Shown here piece after piece: positions 35,594-46,669 of a stretch of DNA of 64,000 bases. Position numbers and translations under genes: made by a program. Location: NCBI GenBank assembly GCA_033239125.1, contig BSWB01000006.1, positions 35,332,001-35,396,000 on the forward strand. The letters run 5' to 3'. Positions within the stretch are counted from its first letter, which is position 1, and each line of letters begins with the position of its first letter. The notes beneath the pieces were generated by a model. It worked only from the letters and a program-made list of their open reading frames with translations, was not told the DNA's origin and did no database searches. This DNA is from Fagopyrum homotropicum (Eukaryota; Streptophyta; Magnoliopsida; Caryophyllales; Polygonaceae).

Positions 35594-36345
35594 AACAGGA
35601 GGTTCATCAAGGACACCTCGTTTCCAACCGAGGCATTGAGGTCCATCGAGCTAAGATCGAGACTATTGAGAAACTTCTTCCCCCTTGTTTGGTTAAGGGT
35701 GTGCGGAGTTTTCTCGGGCATGCAGGTTTCTACAGGAGGTTCATCAAGGATTTTTCTAAAATCTCTAAACAGCTCACTAATCTTTTAAATAAGGATGCAG
35801 TTTTTGAGTTTTCGCAGAAATGCCTTGATGCTTTTTATAGGATAAAGGAGGCGTTGATTACCGCTCCCATCATTCAACCTCCCGATTGGACCTTTCCCTT
35901 TGAGATCATGTGTGATGCTAGTGATGTGACCTTAGGAGCGGTACTTGGACAAAAGAAGGATGACCGGACCAACGCCATTTACAATGCTAGCAAGACGCTA
36001 GATGAAGCTCAATTGAACTACGCCACCACCGAAAAGGAGCTTTTGGCGGTTGTATATGCTTTTGAGAAATTTCGCTCTTACTTAGTGGGAGCAAAAGTTA
36101 TTGTTTACACTATCAATGCATCTATTCGTTACTTGCTTGCTAAGAAAGATGCAAAGCCGCGCCTTATTCGTTGGATTCTCTTGCTTCAAGAGTTTGACCT
36201 AGAGATTCACGATAAGCAGGGATCCGAGAATTCTGTTGCGGATCACCTCAGCCGGCTACCTCCCTCCTCGCTCAAGAAGGATGACCTACCCATAGATGAT
36301 TTGTTTCCCGATGAGCACTTGCACTTGTTGGAACATTGGATATAA
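35594..36345 (+). pseudogene. RT thumb plus RNase H fragment of Athila-like element E
   Basis: A single open frame, beginning within RT at GHLVSNRGIEVHRAKIETIE, through FLGHAGFYRRFIKDFSKIS, into RNase H (FEIMCDASDVTLGAVLG, LNYATTEKELLAVVYAFEKF, NSVADHLSRL). The catalytic palm is absent. In RNase H the usual YTD reads YTI, so one catalytic Asp is lost. Integrase is absent: the frame stops at 36345 and 3' non-coding sequence follows at once. Confidence 0.87.
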
Positions 36346-37837
36346 TCCTTTGTTTCACCTCATGATGAAGATGAAGTATGGGGTGAAGAAACCTTCCAGC
36401 ATGATTGAGGATGATGTACGGTCCAACTGGCGACCTTAAAACAAGAGCTTCTTGGGAGGCAACCCAAGGTATTGCTTTCTTTTCCCTTTTCTAGCTTAGT
36501 TTTAGATAGTTTGCTTCGTTTTGTTTTTGCGTCCTCGAGACAGGAACCAGGTACTCTCTAAGGAAGGATTACAGCTCAGGAGCTACACTGGAAGAACAGA
36601 AGTTTGAGAAATTGAGAACGGGAGCTTGACTGAGATACATCTCGGATGTTGTCAGAACGCCTCGACCAAGATGTTCTTCGCCAACCGAGATGGTCTTATT
36701 TGGAAGCTATTTCTTATTTCTTTATGCAGTTCAGCTATGTCTGGTGAGTACTTATTTCTTATGACATATATTTGACCCATTGGGACAATGTGTCCCAAGT
36801 ATGGGGTATTTGGATGTATCTTATGTGACTTATGTGTGTATGGTTTGTATGACTCCCAAATATTATGATCTTATTCTGCCTTATATGGCTCTATGTGCTT
36901 ATTTGTCATTACATGCATACATACAGGTTTCTGTTTGAGAAAAACGTCAGAAACTGGTTTGAAAATTTTTTTTATGACCTCGACCGAGACGTTCATGGCC
37001 GATCGGGGATGAACACCTCGGATGACGCCAGAACACCTCGACCGAGGTGGCTTTAACTGAAAATTTTCAAAACGTTTTTGTGCTTCTTCTCTGGATATGA
37101 CCTCAATGATGATTCTGTTTGCAGATTGGTTTTAAAATCTTTATATGCTCGAAAGGTTTTATGATATGTTTAAGTTGCAAAATGCTTTGTTTGAAATTCT
37201 AGCATGTTTAATACTTTGTTTTTATCAAAATTATGTTGGATTTGAAGGTTGACACCACAAGACGAGTTATATCACATTCTTCCGGGGATGGCTAAGGCAA
37301 TTCATTCTCTTCACTTCTTCTTCTTGACCATGCTTTAACCTCTGATATACATATTTGCCTCCCTTTGCCTATCCGGGAATTTGGAAGCAAGCATAGAAAA
37401 GCAAGTGAAAGTGAAGTTGAGATGTTGGTTGAAAGTGTTAGAAAGAAACAATTAGGTTTAGGGAAGTCAATCATGATGATGAGTAACTCGGCACCATTCA
37501 CATAGCCGGGTGTTTGTGTCTTGCTAAAGTCGGATTGAGCGATATTCCTAACGGGTCATGGTATGTGCATCAAGGGTTTGAGGCATCTCGAGAAATTGAT
37601 GATTGCTGATCTCCTAGGTTTCGGTTATTGTGCACCTCTGTCCATGCATCGCAAAAAGTAAAGTAAAATAAGAAAAGCTTATTGGTGGAAGATGTTGTGA
37701 TTCAAAGAAAGTGAAGTAAGATCATATTCTCGGATTCTAGCACAACATTATCCTATATACATCTCATCCTGACATGTTTCTTGACCTCTTTAGGAAGCCC
37801 TTGAGACCTCGAGCTTGTTGATTGACTTGGTGGTTAT
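36346..37837 (+). other. 3' non-coding region of element E, truncated
   Basis: Holds the hairpin CTTGGG-AGGCAA-CCCAAG (36451-36468), palindrome CACCTCG-AC-CGAGGTG (37034-37049), hairpin TGGGACA/TGTCCCA with AAGTATGGGGT (36781-36807), and the block conserved in B, C and D (37447-37620). Similarity to D's 3' UTR stops near 37837, before the expected polypurine tract and LTR. Confidence 0.7.
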
Positions 37838-39387
37838 AACAACGACAAGAGGTGAGTCGGGTTTCAGATCAATTGGGACTGTGGAGGAGGAGGAAAGGGA
37901 AGACATCCCCTCGATCACTCTGTGTTTGAAAAAAAAAATCAGAGGATCGATAGTCTCGATATCATGTGAAAGTGAATTGAATTGGCTTGTTTATTCTCAC
38001 TAGAATAGAAAATATAAATACACTTAGTAACCTAAGTGTTTTGCAGATTCTACTGCTAACAACCCTACATACATGGGATCTCATTAATCTACAAATAACT
38101 ATGAATAAGTTTAGAAAAATACAAATTATTTACTTAATCTCCCACTCTCCGATTTGGTCCCGCCGCCGCCTCCTGTTGTCCAGCCTTCTTACGACTACCC
38201 TCGCAACAACAGAATCCAGCCGATGTGGATGCAACTCATGAAAGTTGACGATAAATGGAAGCACTGTATGGTCTCGGGTACACTGGTCCTCTCAGGTAAT
38301 ATACTTTGCATACCTTTGGTCATTTTATGACTTCTTATAACTATAATTTCTCACCCTTTTCACTGTCGTTGCTTGCAGCTGTTACTTGACATCCACGATG
38401 TAGATTGCATTTACAATAAGTGCCTTCAGAACCAGGTCTCAATAACTTTCTCTTAATTCTATTTAAGTCCAAAAATTTGATGATTGATGTTCTTTACTGA
38501 ATTGGTGATCTCTCTTTTTCTATCCTATTGAATAAAGTTTTTGTCCCTAATGATGACCACCTACCTGGGTCAATTCCTTGCTAGATACAAACAAGGATGC
38601 TTATGCTAAACAGGAAGTGGTAGGACTGCGCAGGAAATCTTTCAGTCTGCTACTTATTACATAGCATTGGGAAATTTGAACACAAATGCAATGGAGGTAC
38701 GATGTATGAGATACTGCTTGAAAAATGTAAGTTGTGACAGCATTCCTTGACATTATTCTCCATCACTTTCTATTTCTGTTGTTTGTCAATGGACTGCTTT
38801 CGTTTCTTGAATTTGTTGCAAGAACAACTTGCTCTTTGGCCATGGCAGCTCCGATCCGTTGCTAGTTGGCCTCGAGATGTGCAGCATGGGCCGACTCTAA
38901 GGCTTTCTTAGTGACATAGGTAGCAATTTTTATGTTTCCTAGAATTTATTTGTACGTTAAGGATACCGGTTACCAGTACGCTTGAGTCTAGAGGAAGGAA
39001 GCTCAAGTATGTAATGTGCAAATTTAAAGTTTGGGGATGATTATCAATGAATTGGACCGTCTTAGTGCAGAAGTGAGACAATAAACTATACCATTGGTGA
39101 TGTAGAGAATGATGTAAATGCTTGTACAGGTTTGAAGATTTTGATCCTTTTTGTTCATGCTCTCTTTAAGTTTTACTATTATTGATTCAAATGAATATGC
39201 ATAATAGATTTAGATTAGGTAAGATGCGACAACCGAGCATACCATTTGCATCTGAAGAAATCAGGATTAACTTTATTGCAAGCTCATTGAGTTTGTCCCG
39301 TTGTCTTTCAACTCAATTATCACGTGAACTGAAAAGGTGTCATTTCATATCTAAATAGTGTGTAAATTATATACATTTGATTATCAA
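37838..39387. other. Low-repeat DNA with one exon-like piece
   Basis: No transposon ends recognised. On the plus strand 38156-38297 encodes a plausible exon ending at a CAG/GTAATA donor (LVPPPPPVVQPSYDYPRN, then WMQLMKVDDKWKHC). Possible further exons near 38380-38434 and 38536-38700 (for example MTTYLGQFLARYKQG, then EIFQSATYYIALGNLN) do not join in one frame. I do not recognise the protein. It may be a decayed host gene. Confidence 0.35.
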
Positions 39388-39460
39388 GTTGCTGTGGTGT
39401 AGTGGTTATCACGTCAGTCTTACACACTGAAGGTCTCCAGTTCGATCCTGGGCAGCAACA
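39388..39460 (+). tRNA. tRNA-Val (anticodon UAC)
   Basis: 73-nt cloverleaf without intron. Acceptor GTTGCTG pairs perfectly with CAGCAAC, with discriminator A. The anticodon arm is TCAGT-CTTACAC-ACTGA with anticodon TAC, and the T arm is TCCAG-TTCGATC-CTGGG. A-box-like TGGTGTAGTGGTTATC and B-box TTCGATCC give the internal pol III promoter. The 3' end is followed by AT-rich DNA; a clean TTTT terminator is not obvious in the first 15 nt. Decodes GUA/GUG valine codons in the cytosol. Confidence 0.93.
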
Positions 39461-40148
39461 ATATATACTTTGACTACATATGTGAACATCCAACACCCCG
39501 TTGATCTTCTATTTTTGTACGATATGGGCTCTTTGACTACATCTAGTAATATTTCGTTAACTAGGTCAGATGCAATTACTTTGTAAAAATCAAATATAAA
39601 CTCAAAATATCTTATTTTTATATAAAAAAAAAATTTCCACTTGTTCTTATGTAATTTTGACTTGATAGACATTTGATCATTTAGAACATATTTTGAGTTA
39701 CAAAAACCTCTCAAACTTCTGTAAAAAACAACGTCTCTTTCGAAATATTAGAGAAATCTGCTATATGACAAACTGTATCTTTCGAAATATTAGAAAAATT
39801 CGCTATACGACAATTGACAAACTAGCACGATATGAATGAACATTTTAAAAAACTTAGGGTACACAAAACATAAACCTTAAATCATAGCTACAACAGTACA
39901 AAGAGCCCTATGGACCAAGTAGCTGCCCACCGTCATCAACACATTCACCTACAAGTCAACAACTTATCATATGCACCTAAGAACTAGCTCAATTTGAAGA
40001 AAACACATCAGCACCGCAAGGCAGTACACGCCAATTACAGTTGAACATCTTGAACACGAGTACATTGTTCGGCCAAACAACACAACACATCTTCATCAAC
40101 AACAATACACACCTTACATTAGAACACAACAAGATATTGTAACAGGAA
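39461..40148. other. Intergenic, nothing recognised
   Basis: AT-rich. A short direct echo of ATCTTTCGAAATATTAGA-type sequence occurs at about 39736 and 39778. No gene or element end is seen until the hAT flank. Confidence 0.5.
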
Positions 40149-40264
40149 CCACATTTGTTGTAAGTTGCTTACAATCAGGGCCGGCCCTGAGGGTGTGCGA
40201 GGTGAGCCACATTTGTTGTAAGTTGCTTACAATCAGGGCCGGCCCTGAGGGTGTGCGAGGTGAG
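40149..40264. repeat. 58-bp tandem duplication spanning a hAT terminus
   Basis: Two exact-looking copies (40149-40206 and 40207-40264) of a unit that includes the target site CTTACAAT, the hAT end CAGGGCCGGCC and subterminal bases. Confidence 0.9.
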
Positions 40265-41316
40265 CCACCACTCATGCCCTTAAATTTGTGAATGGTCTCA
40301 TATGTTTTCTAGTCACTAAATAATATATATATTTGGTTTTTTAAATGTACATATAAACTTGTATAGCCCACTGGTTGAATGTACTGGCAAAAATTTTAGT
40401 TTCCTTGATGTGTCATTAAGTGGGCCCCATAATCTATCACCTCTTTTTTTTTAATAACCCAAAAACAACTCAACCATTTGTTAAGGTAATTTTTATTTTA
40501 CAAATACACTTGTTTTCATTACTTTTAATTTTAGAGATAATGTGTTGAGTTTAAATTTCTTTGATATTAAAAAAAATTTTGAATATAAATAATAAATTTA
40601 GACATAAATACTGTAAATTGTTAACTTAATATATACAATTAAGGTGAAGTTTTTATCATACCTTTTTTTTATATAAATTACTGATTTAATTTATAAAAAA
40701 AGTCATTTATATGCTTGTGGATATAATTATTTATATATCAAATGTTAAATTATTTATATAAAAACAATTTTATGCTTATATTTGTACTTATAATATATCA
40801 ATTTTTTAGTTCAATGTTTGGTTTGTGCAAGAAATTTTTATAATATTTATTAAATGTATAGAATTAAATATTACTTATATTAATTGATTAAATTCGATCA
40901 AATGCATAAATTTAGATGATATAAAATTTTAACTTTAATAACAATTATTTAAAATTTAAAATTTTAAGATGAGACTTCTTAAACTAATTATTAAAAATTT
41001 TAAAACGCTTTTATTTTTAGTCTTTACGCCTATTTTATACTATTAATATAATTTTTTTTGGAAAGGTTTATATAAAATAATTGAATCGATTATGTGTGTT
41101 AATTTACTACACAACAAGTGAAATCAATGTGAGGACATGTCAAACTTACGTCATCTACTTTGACTAATATAATATATACTTATACGATTAGTTTAGCTTG
41201 AAATATTTAATAAATAATAAAAATTATAATTTTTATATCATTTTAAAAAATTAGTTTAATAATTTTTAATATTTAAACCTTCGCCCAAGGCCTCCGTAAT
41301 TCATTGGCCGGCCCTG
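40234..41316. mobile_element. Non-autonomous hAT-type element
   Basis: Terminal inverted repeats CAGGGCCGGCC at the left and its complement at the right (GGCCGGCCCTG, ending 41316). 8-bp target duplications CTTACAAT (40226-40233) and CTTACATT (41317-41324) differ by one base. An 8-bp duplication with CAGGG...CCCTG ends is characteristic of hAT. The roughly 1.08-kb interior is AT-rich and non-coding. The left end is duplicated at 40176. Confidence 0.8.
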
Positions 41317-41324
41317 CTTACATT

Positions 41325-41949
41325 GTACACAATTTATTTACCCGTATCTGACAGGCGGGCACAATACAACTACATACACGTTCCACATAAACGCTCATAC
41401 GTAGCACACACGTCGCGACTAGTATAGGAAAAAAGAACACATTGAAGTTATGAAAACCTCGTTGATGCGAATGTATTCCGTATTATGATTATGAATCACT
41501 TGTGTGTTCACACGTTTAAATGATGTCATTGAAGAAATTTTTCTTACCGTAATAGAATAAGAAATTACTTTTTAAAAAATGTGAGAATTTGGGTGCCGCA
41601 AGTAGTGAGATCAACTATGAACACCAATAAAATATATGTACAAACCAATCAATTTATTGTGGATGAAGATCATTAGATCAAAGATATCGACAAAATTAGC
41701 AAAATTCATAATGCCTTAATGAATTTAGTTTCATGAGAATAATTACTCTCCAATCATAAATAAAATCATTAATTAATGTAGTTTTAGCATTAAAATTTTA
41801 ACCATAATTACTTGTCGTTTTAGCTTTTAACTTTTAACCATAAGAGTTGTTTTTGAAAGTTATTTTTATTGATTACTTTTAGGCCAGGAGTAGTTGCTTC
41901 TTTGTTCAAAAAAGCTTAATATCAAATAATTGATCAAATTAGAAAACCT
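41325..41949. other. Intergenic, nothing recognised
   Basis: AT-rich sequence between the hAT element and the LINE fragment. No supported gene. Confidence 0.5.
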
Positions 41950-41969
41950 TTATAAAATCTATGTTATTT

Positions 41970-42553
41970 TTATATAAAGGAAAGAGGAAAGGAATATTAG
42001 ACTCTAAAGACTAATCGCCCTTAGAAATTCAGACGGATGAGGACATCAACATTTTGAGGAAGGGGTCACCATAAGACTCAGAAGAAAGCCTAAGACCAGC
42101 CAAACGATCAACAACGATATTGATTTTCCTGAAAATATGGTTAGAGCTCTACGAAGCGAAACCAGAAAGAGAAGTAGAGATATTCGAGATGATCAAATCA
42201 ACATCTGAGAGAGGCTTCCTGATGTGATTAATCGAGTTGATAAGCGTCAAATTATCACCTTCTAAAATGATATTTGAGAACCCAAGGCAAGCAGCCTTCA
42301 GAACGCCCTCGTGGAGGGCAAAAGCTTTAGCTTCAAGGACGGTGTTGACCGTGCAACTACCAAAGCCAAAGTCGAGAGGAACAACAAGGTTATTTCTAAT
42401 CACAAAACCAAAGGCAAAATTACCATTCACATCCTTAGCGGCATCAAAATTGATTTTAACGGAGGTACAAACAGGGCGTTGCCATCGTAAATTTTTTGTT
42501 TTCTGTCGATTATTAGACCTTTTAGATTTGGTCTTAGGGTTGTTGGTACTAGC
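41970..42553 (-). pseudogene. 5'-truncated LINE fragment: RNase H domain
   Basis: Flanked by identical 20-bp direct repeats (41950-41969 and 42554-42573), as expected for LINE target duplication. On the minus strand a frame open from 42553 reads VCTSVKINFDAAKDVNGNFA, then LEAKAFALHEGVLKAACLGF and ILEGDNLTLINSI. This is the plant RNase H-like (RVT_3) domain at the C-terminus of many LINE ORF2 proteins, with D, E and D residues in place. A TAG after SLSGFAS (about 42149) interrupts it; the same frame continues to NIVVDRLAGLRLS and ends at 42029. No clear poly-A tail is seen. Confidence 0.75.
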
Positions 42554-42573
42554 TTATAAAATCTATGTTATTT

Positions 42574-43858
42574 AGTATTTTTCTTAGACTACCGTTTTGT
42601 ATTAGGATTTTTATCTTTTAAGTATTTTTTTGGCTAATGATACACAAATTGATTATTATAGTCGTCATTACAAAATATAGTGCAAAATCCTAGTTTGATA
42701 GTGTTTCCACAGATAGTCACATATTCGTGACGAACTGACAATCAATTCTAGTATTATTTTCTATATTATATTTCTAAATTTAAATACATTTTAACCATAA
42801 CAATCAATGTCATAACAATTAAGGTTATACATGTGAATTAGACATGTATAAATTTGGGCCGGGCCCGCCCGTCCAACCCGTCTGTCCATTCGGAAAAAAT
42901 ATGGACATAGACAGGTAGTTTGATCCGTCCGGGTTTGACCCAGCCCAGCCCGTATTTTGGTGGGACGGGTATGGATAGACATTTTGTCCCGCGGGCCAAA
43001 CCGATCCGGATCGTATATAGTGTTATACATATAATTTATATATATAAATATAATTTATATTGTTTTGAGTGTCACATACTCTTATTTTTCATTTAGTTTG
43101 TTTGAAGTATTTTGACGAGTTATACTCGTTTGTAATACAAGATTACATGGCTAACTTATTTGTAATGGTACTTGTTTGTCAGGTTTTAGATTTATTAAAT
43201 TTTGTGTGTTGATTGTTGTTGAACTTGTTGGTAGTGCACTATACAAATATAATTGATTAAAAGTCTATGTTAAATACATTATATTATTTGTTTTGAACGG
43301 TAAATCCTTGGGGACAAACACACAAATTAAGTACGTACGGGCCATCCGTTTCGGTCCGATAGCCCGTCCACTTTTTGCATGGGTGAGCATAGACAACGTG
43401 ACCCGGAGAAGCCGAGTCAACCCGGCCACACCTGACATTATTCTTAATAAAATAACTTGTTATAATCACTTAATCAGGATATGATATTTCAAATGGGCCA
43501 AGACCACAGAGAATTTCAGCCCATTTCACAAATCCGTGGCCCACGTTGTTACAAAATCATGTTTTCTTCATTATTCAATTTATTCTCCAGTTTCCCCCCC
43601 TTCTTTTATGTTGATTTATATGTTTTTTTAATTATACGTTCTTGTTCTCTTTGTATGTTTCAATTGGCCTAACTATCGAGAAATCTGGTCTCTCAAATTT
43701 ACCATGTATATATGATATTTCGTATCACTTTCTTATTAACGATATACTTATGGGTCATGGTGGTGACGTTGACATTTTAGATGTGTAAAAGCGGAATTTT
43801 TTTAAAAAAATTATCGTACACATTTACACGAGAATCACATGTATAATAAATTAGTTAT
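42574..43858. other. Intergenic with a GC-rich repeat-like patch
   Basis: Mostly AT-rich. Segments at 42850-43020 and 43325-43440 are rich in GGGCC/CCCGTCC words, of the kind found near the ends of some plant hAT elements, but I cannot identify paired termini or target duplications. Open frames over them are not called. Confidence 0.4.
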
Positions 43859-44681
43859 TGTTGGAAATAATAAGTTTACACGTCAAAAGTTGGGGACATT
43901 CCGAGCCTAGTATATAAGGTCGATGGACTACTCCTATTGTCAATTGGTTTTAGGATGGAACATCGCCGGTTTATAGCTGGGCTTGGGCCGCTCGTATGCA
44001 CACGACCCCACTCTACCGGTCCGATGACATGATATTAGAGCGGGTTCGATTCGAGACATCAACCTCATCTAAATCTACATTTACCACCGATCTACGGGTA
44101 GTCATATCGATTTTAGAAGTGGTGTTCGTGTCACCGCTCATTGTTGATCGAAGCGTTTTCTTTGCTCATTATCAATGAATTGGTCCAGTCTTTAGCATTC
44201 GTTTGCGTACGCAAGTTTTGACTGCGGGAGCGTATTGAAAGATATGTGAGATAAATAATTAAATATATTACTTAAAATAATAAGCATATAATCTATGTAT
44301 TTTAGGTTAGTTTATATTTTACTTTATACCTAGTATTTTTATTATTCTATTTTGATTTCCTTGTAATCATGTATAAAGGATGGTAATAACGTTAATACAT
44401 TGTGATTCTACCTTCACCGTTTGTGTGTCTTCTCCACCAAAAAATATCATGTTACCTCAGTTTGTATCCTCTAGTTGCACAACGGAGGCGTGTTGGAGAT
44501 AATAAGTTCTCACATCAAAAGTTGGGGACATTCCGAGCCTAGTATATAAGGTCGATGAGCTACTCCTCCTATTGTCAATTGGTTTTAGGATGGAACCTCG
44601 CTGGGTTTATGTGTTGGGCTTGGGCCTAACGCGCATGTGCGCTCGTATGCACACGACCCCCGCTCTACCGGTCTGGTGACA
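43859..44681 (+). mobile_element. TRIM: terminal-repeat retrotransposon in miniature
   Basis: Two short direct repeats, 43859-44029 and 44491-44681 (171 and 191 bp), both starting TGTTGGARATAATAAG and ending GRTGACA. Directly after the first is TGATATTAGAGC, two changes from the initiator tRNA-Met complement TGGTATCAGAGC used as PBS. About 460 bp of non-coding DNA follows. Flanking 5-mers GTTAT and ATTAT match at 4 of 5. Size, LTR length and PBS fit a TRIM, which moves with proteins supplied by other LTR elements. Confidence 0.8.
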
Positions 44682-45711
44682 ATTATAATGTAGGAAAATG
44701 AATCCCTCTTGACGCGTGAACCGCTACTTTAAAATGAGATATTCAAAAGCCTCAAATGCAACCCCTCTATTTGTTCCAACCGATTATAGATCTGATTCGT
44801 CTATGATCTAAGATGTTAATGCAACGATCAAAGATGAAAACAAAGAAAATCGAAGTGAGAATGCAAGCTAATAAATATCTCAATAACTATGCCCTAAGGT
44901 GTAATTACTGGTGACATTAGGTAGTCATATAAAGGACTCCAATTTAAACATGTATACAAAGTAGGCCCCTCCATATTATATAAAAAAAAGATATATTAAA
45001 ATAAAAATAGTATATTAAATAAATCACTATATCTTTCTCTCTCCATTTAATAAGCAGTTAATAATTATCAAACGGGTAAGTAAATATCTCAATAAGCCGT
45101 AAATCAAGGGGAATATTCTCTTACTCTCATCGTTTGGTTGTTCATCCTTGCGTCTTCTGTACATATTCTAATTGACAGCATGATATATGTACACACAAAA
45201 TATGTCTGTGTATCATCGTCTGGTTGGTAAATTACAAGAGAGTTTGTTCTACTGTACATATTCTAATTGACAGCATGATATATGTACACTCAAAATATGT
45301 TTGTGAATCATGAAACACCACTCCAAATGTACACAACTTGTATATTTGATACATACGAACACAATAGAAGTTTGTTATATCAACACATTAAAAATATCAA
45401 ATGTACACAAACTATATATTCGGCACATGACTATCGAAAATTTTGGTCTTTAATATGCATTCAAATCGATCGATGGGTTACAGTGAAATTTCGAATATGT
45501 TTGTGTAAGATAGAGTCATCTTCTTCGAAAACCTATGTACAATCGACAAAAATATCATACTTGGAAATGGCGATTAAAGATAGGCGAAAATGGCGGATTT
45601 TTGTTTTGAGTTTGGTTTCGGTTATACATGTTGAAGACGACCGTTGAATACTCCATTGAAATCGAATGTTGATGCTGAAGAATGAGTTGAAGAAGAGACT
45701 TGAAGAAGAAT
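44682..45711. other. Intergenic with an imperfect tandem duplication
   Basis: No gene supported. Units 45128-45213 and 45214-45308 each begin CATCGTYTGGTTG and contain CATATTCTAATTGACAGCAT followed by GATATATGTACAC. They are an imperfect two-copy tandem duplication. Flanking sequence is AT-rich. Confidence 0.55.
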
Positions 45712-46669
45712 TGTAACACCCCAAGTTCTGGGAACTCGAAGCGTTACGGGTTAGGACCTCACAATGGATCTTACAACAACGCATAAATAAATAAAAACCA
45801 AAACTTATAATAAAATCATAGGTTATAACAAAGGAAGCATAAAAGACTCGCAGCCGAGTTTAAAACAAAGGGGAAACAACAACAGAAACATAAACCCGAT
45901 CCCGTCCTAAAATGTACGGGAATCCTGACTGACCACACCATCCGGATCACTCAGTAGTACCTATATCCTGCAAGGTATCTACAAGATCGGTATAAACCGT
46001 TAGCTAACATTTTAGATATCAGATAAACAGTAAAGACACAAACACACATAAGATAATATAAACATATAGCATGCTCACACTCAACCAGTTATTATCTTTC
46101 ATTAAGGTTAATTCCTTTACTAATTCAACTTATGTTGTCACACGAGAATCGCTACGATCTCGCCTCTGTCCCCTTTCACCAACAGGAATATAACGTATGC
46201 ATCCTTCTGTCACCTGTTGGGCTGGTCGCAAGAGCACCTCCTAGTTTCTCCATTCCGAGGTGGACAAGCGGTAACCACCAGGTTATAATACACTTGGGCC
46301 AAAAACGGTTATAAAGGTCAATCCTAATCCGCTTATACATTACAATAATAAACAACAACACAAGCAAGCCAATACAATTAAACTAATATACGGAATGCAC
46401 TAAAGTAAGTCCAAGGGACTTACCTCACTCGAAGGTAAACTCAAAGAGTCATCAACAACTCAGTTTCTCACAGGAAGAAAGAATGCATGCTCAAACAAGG
46501 CATAGCGAATCAAGAACGAAACGGTTGATAGAAGTCTATAACTTCTAGTCTTCGTGAGCTCTAAGAGATCTCCACAAGCTAAGGTCTCAACCATAATCTT
46601 ACAGATCAAGAAGGGTCAACAACATCCATCATAACTTAAGGAAGGAACGAGGGAAGCAAGGAAGGAAAT
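45712..46669 (-). mobile_element. Partial Tekay-like LTR
   Basis: Begins TGTAACACCCC with the same following phrase (GGTTAGGACCTCACAATGG) as the LTR of element A. Similarity to A covers roughly the first half of an LTR and stops at 46669, where another TGTAACACCCC LTR begins. Either the H element inserted here or the LTR was truncated. No coding sequence. Confidence 0.75.

Noticed and set aside
42791..43484. Short frames over GGGCC-rich DNA, or a complete hAT element
   Set aside because: Composition-driven frames; I could not find matching termini or target duplications.
44030..44490. Possible gene in the TRIM interior (60-codon frame at 43996-44178)
   Set aside because: The frame straddles the LTR and PBS and has no recognisable domain.
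45282..45647. 121-codon plus-strand frame
   Set aside because: Low-complexity translation, begins inside a tandem duplication, no homology recognised.
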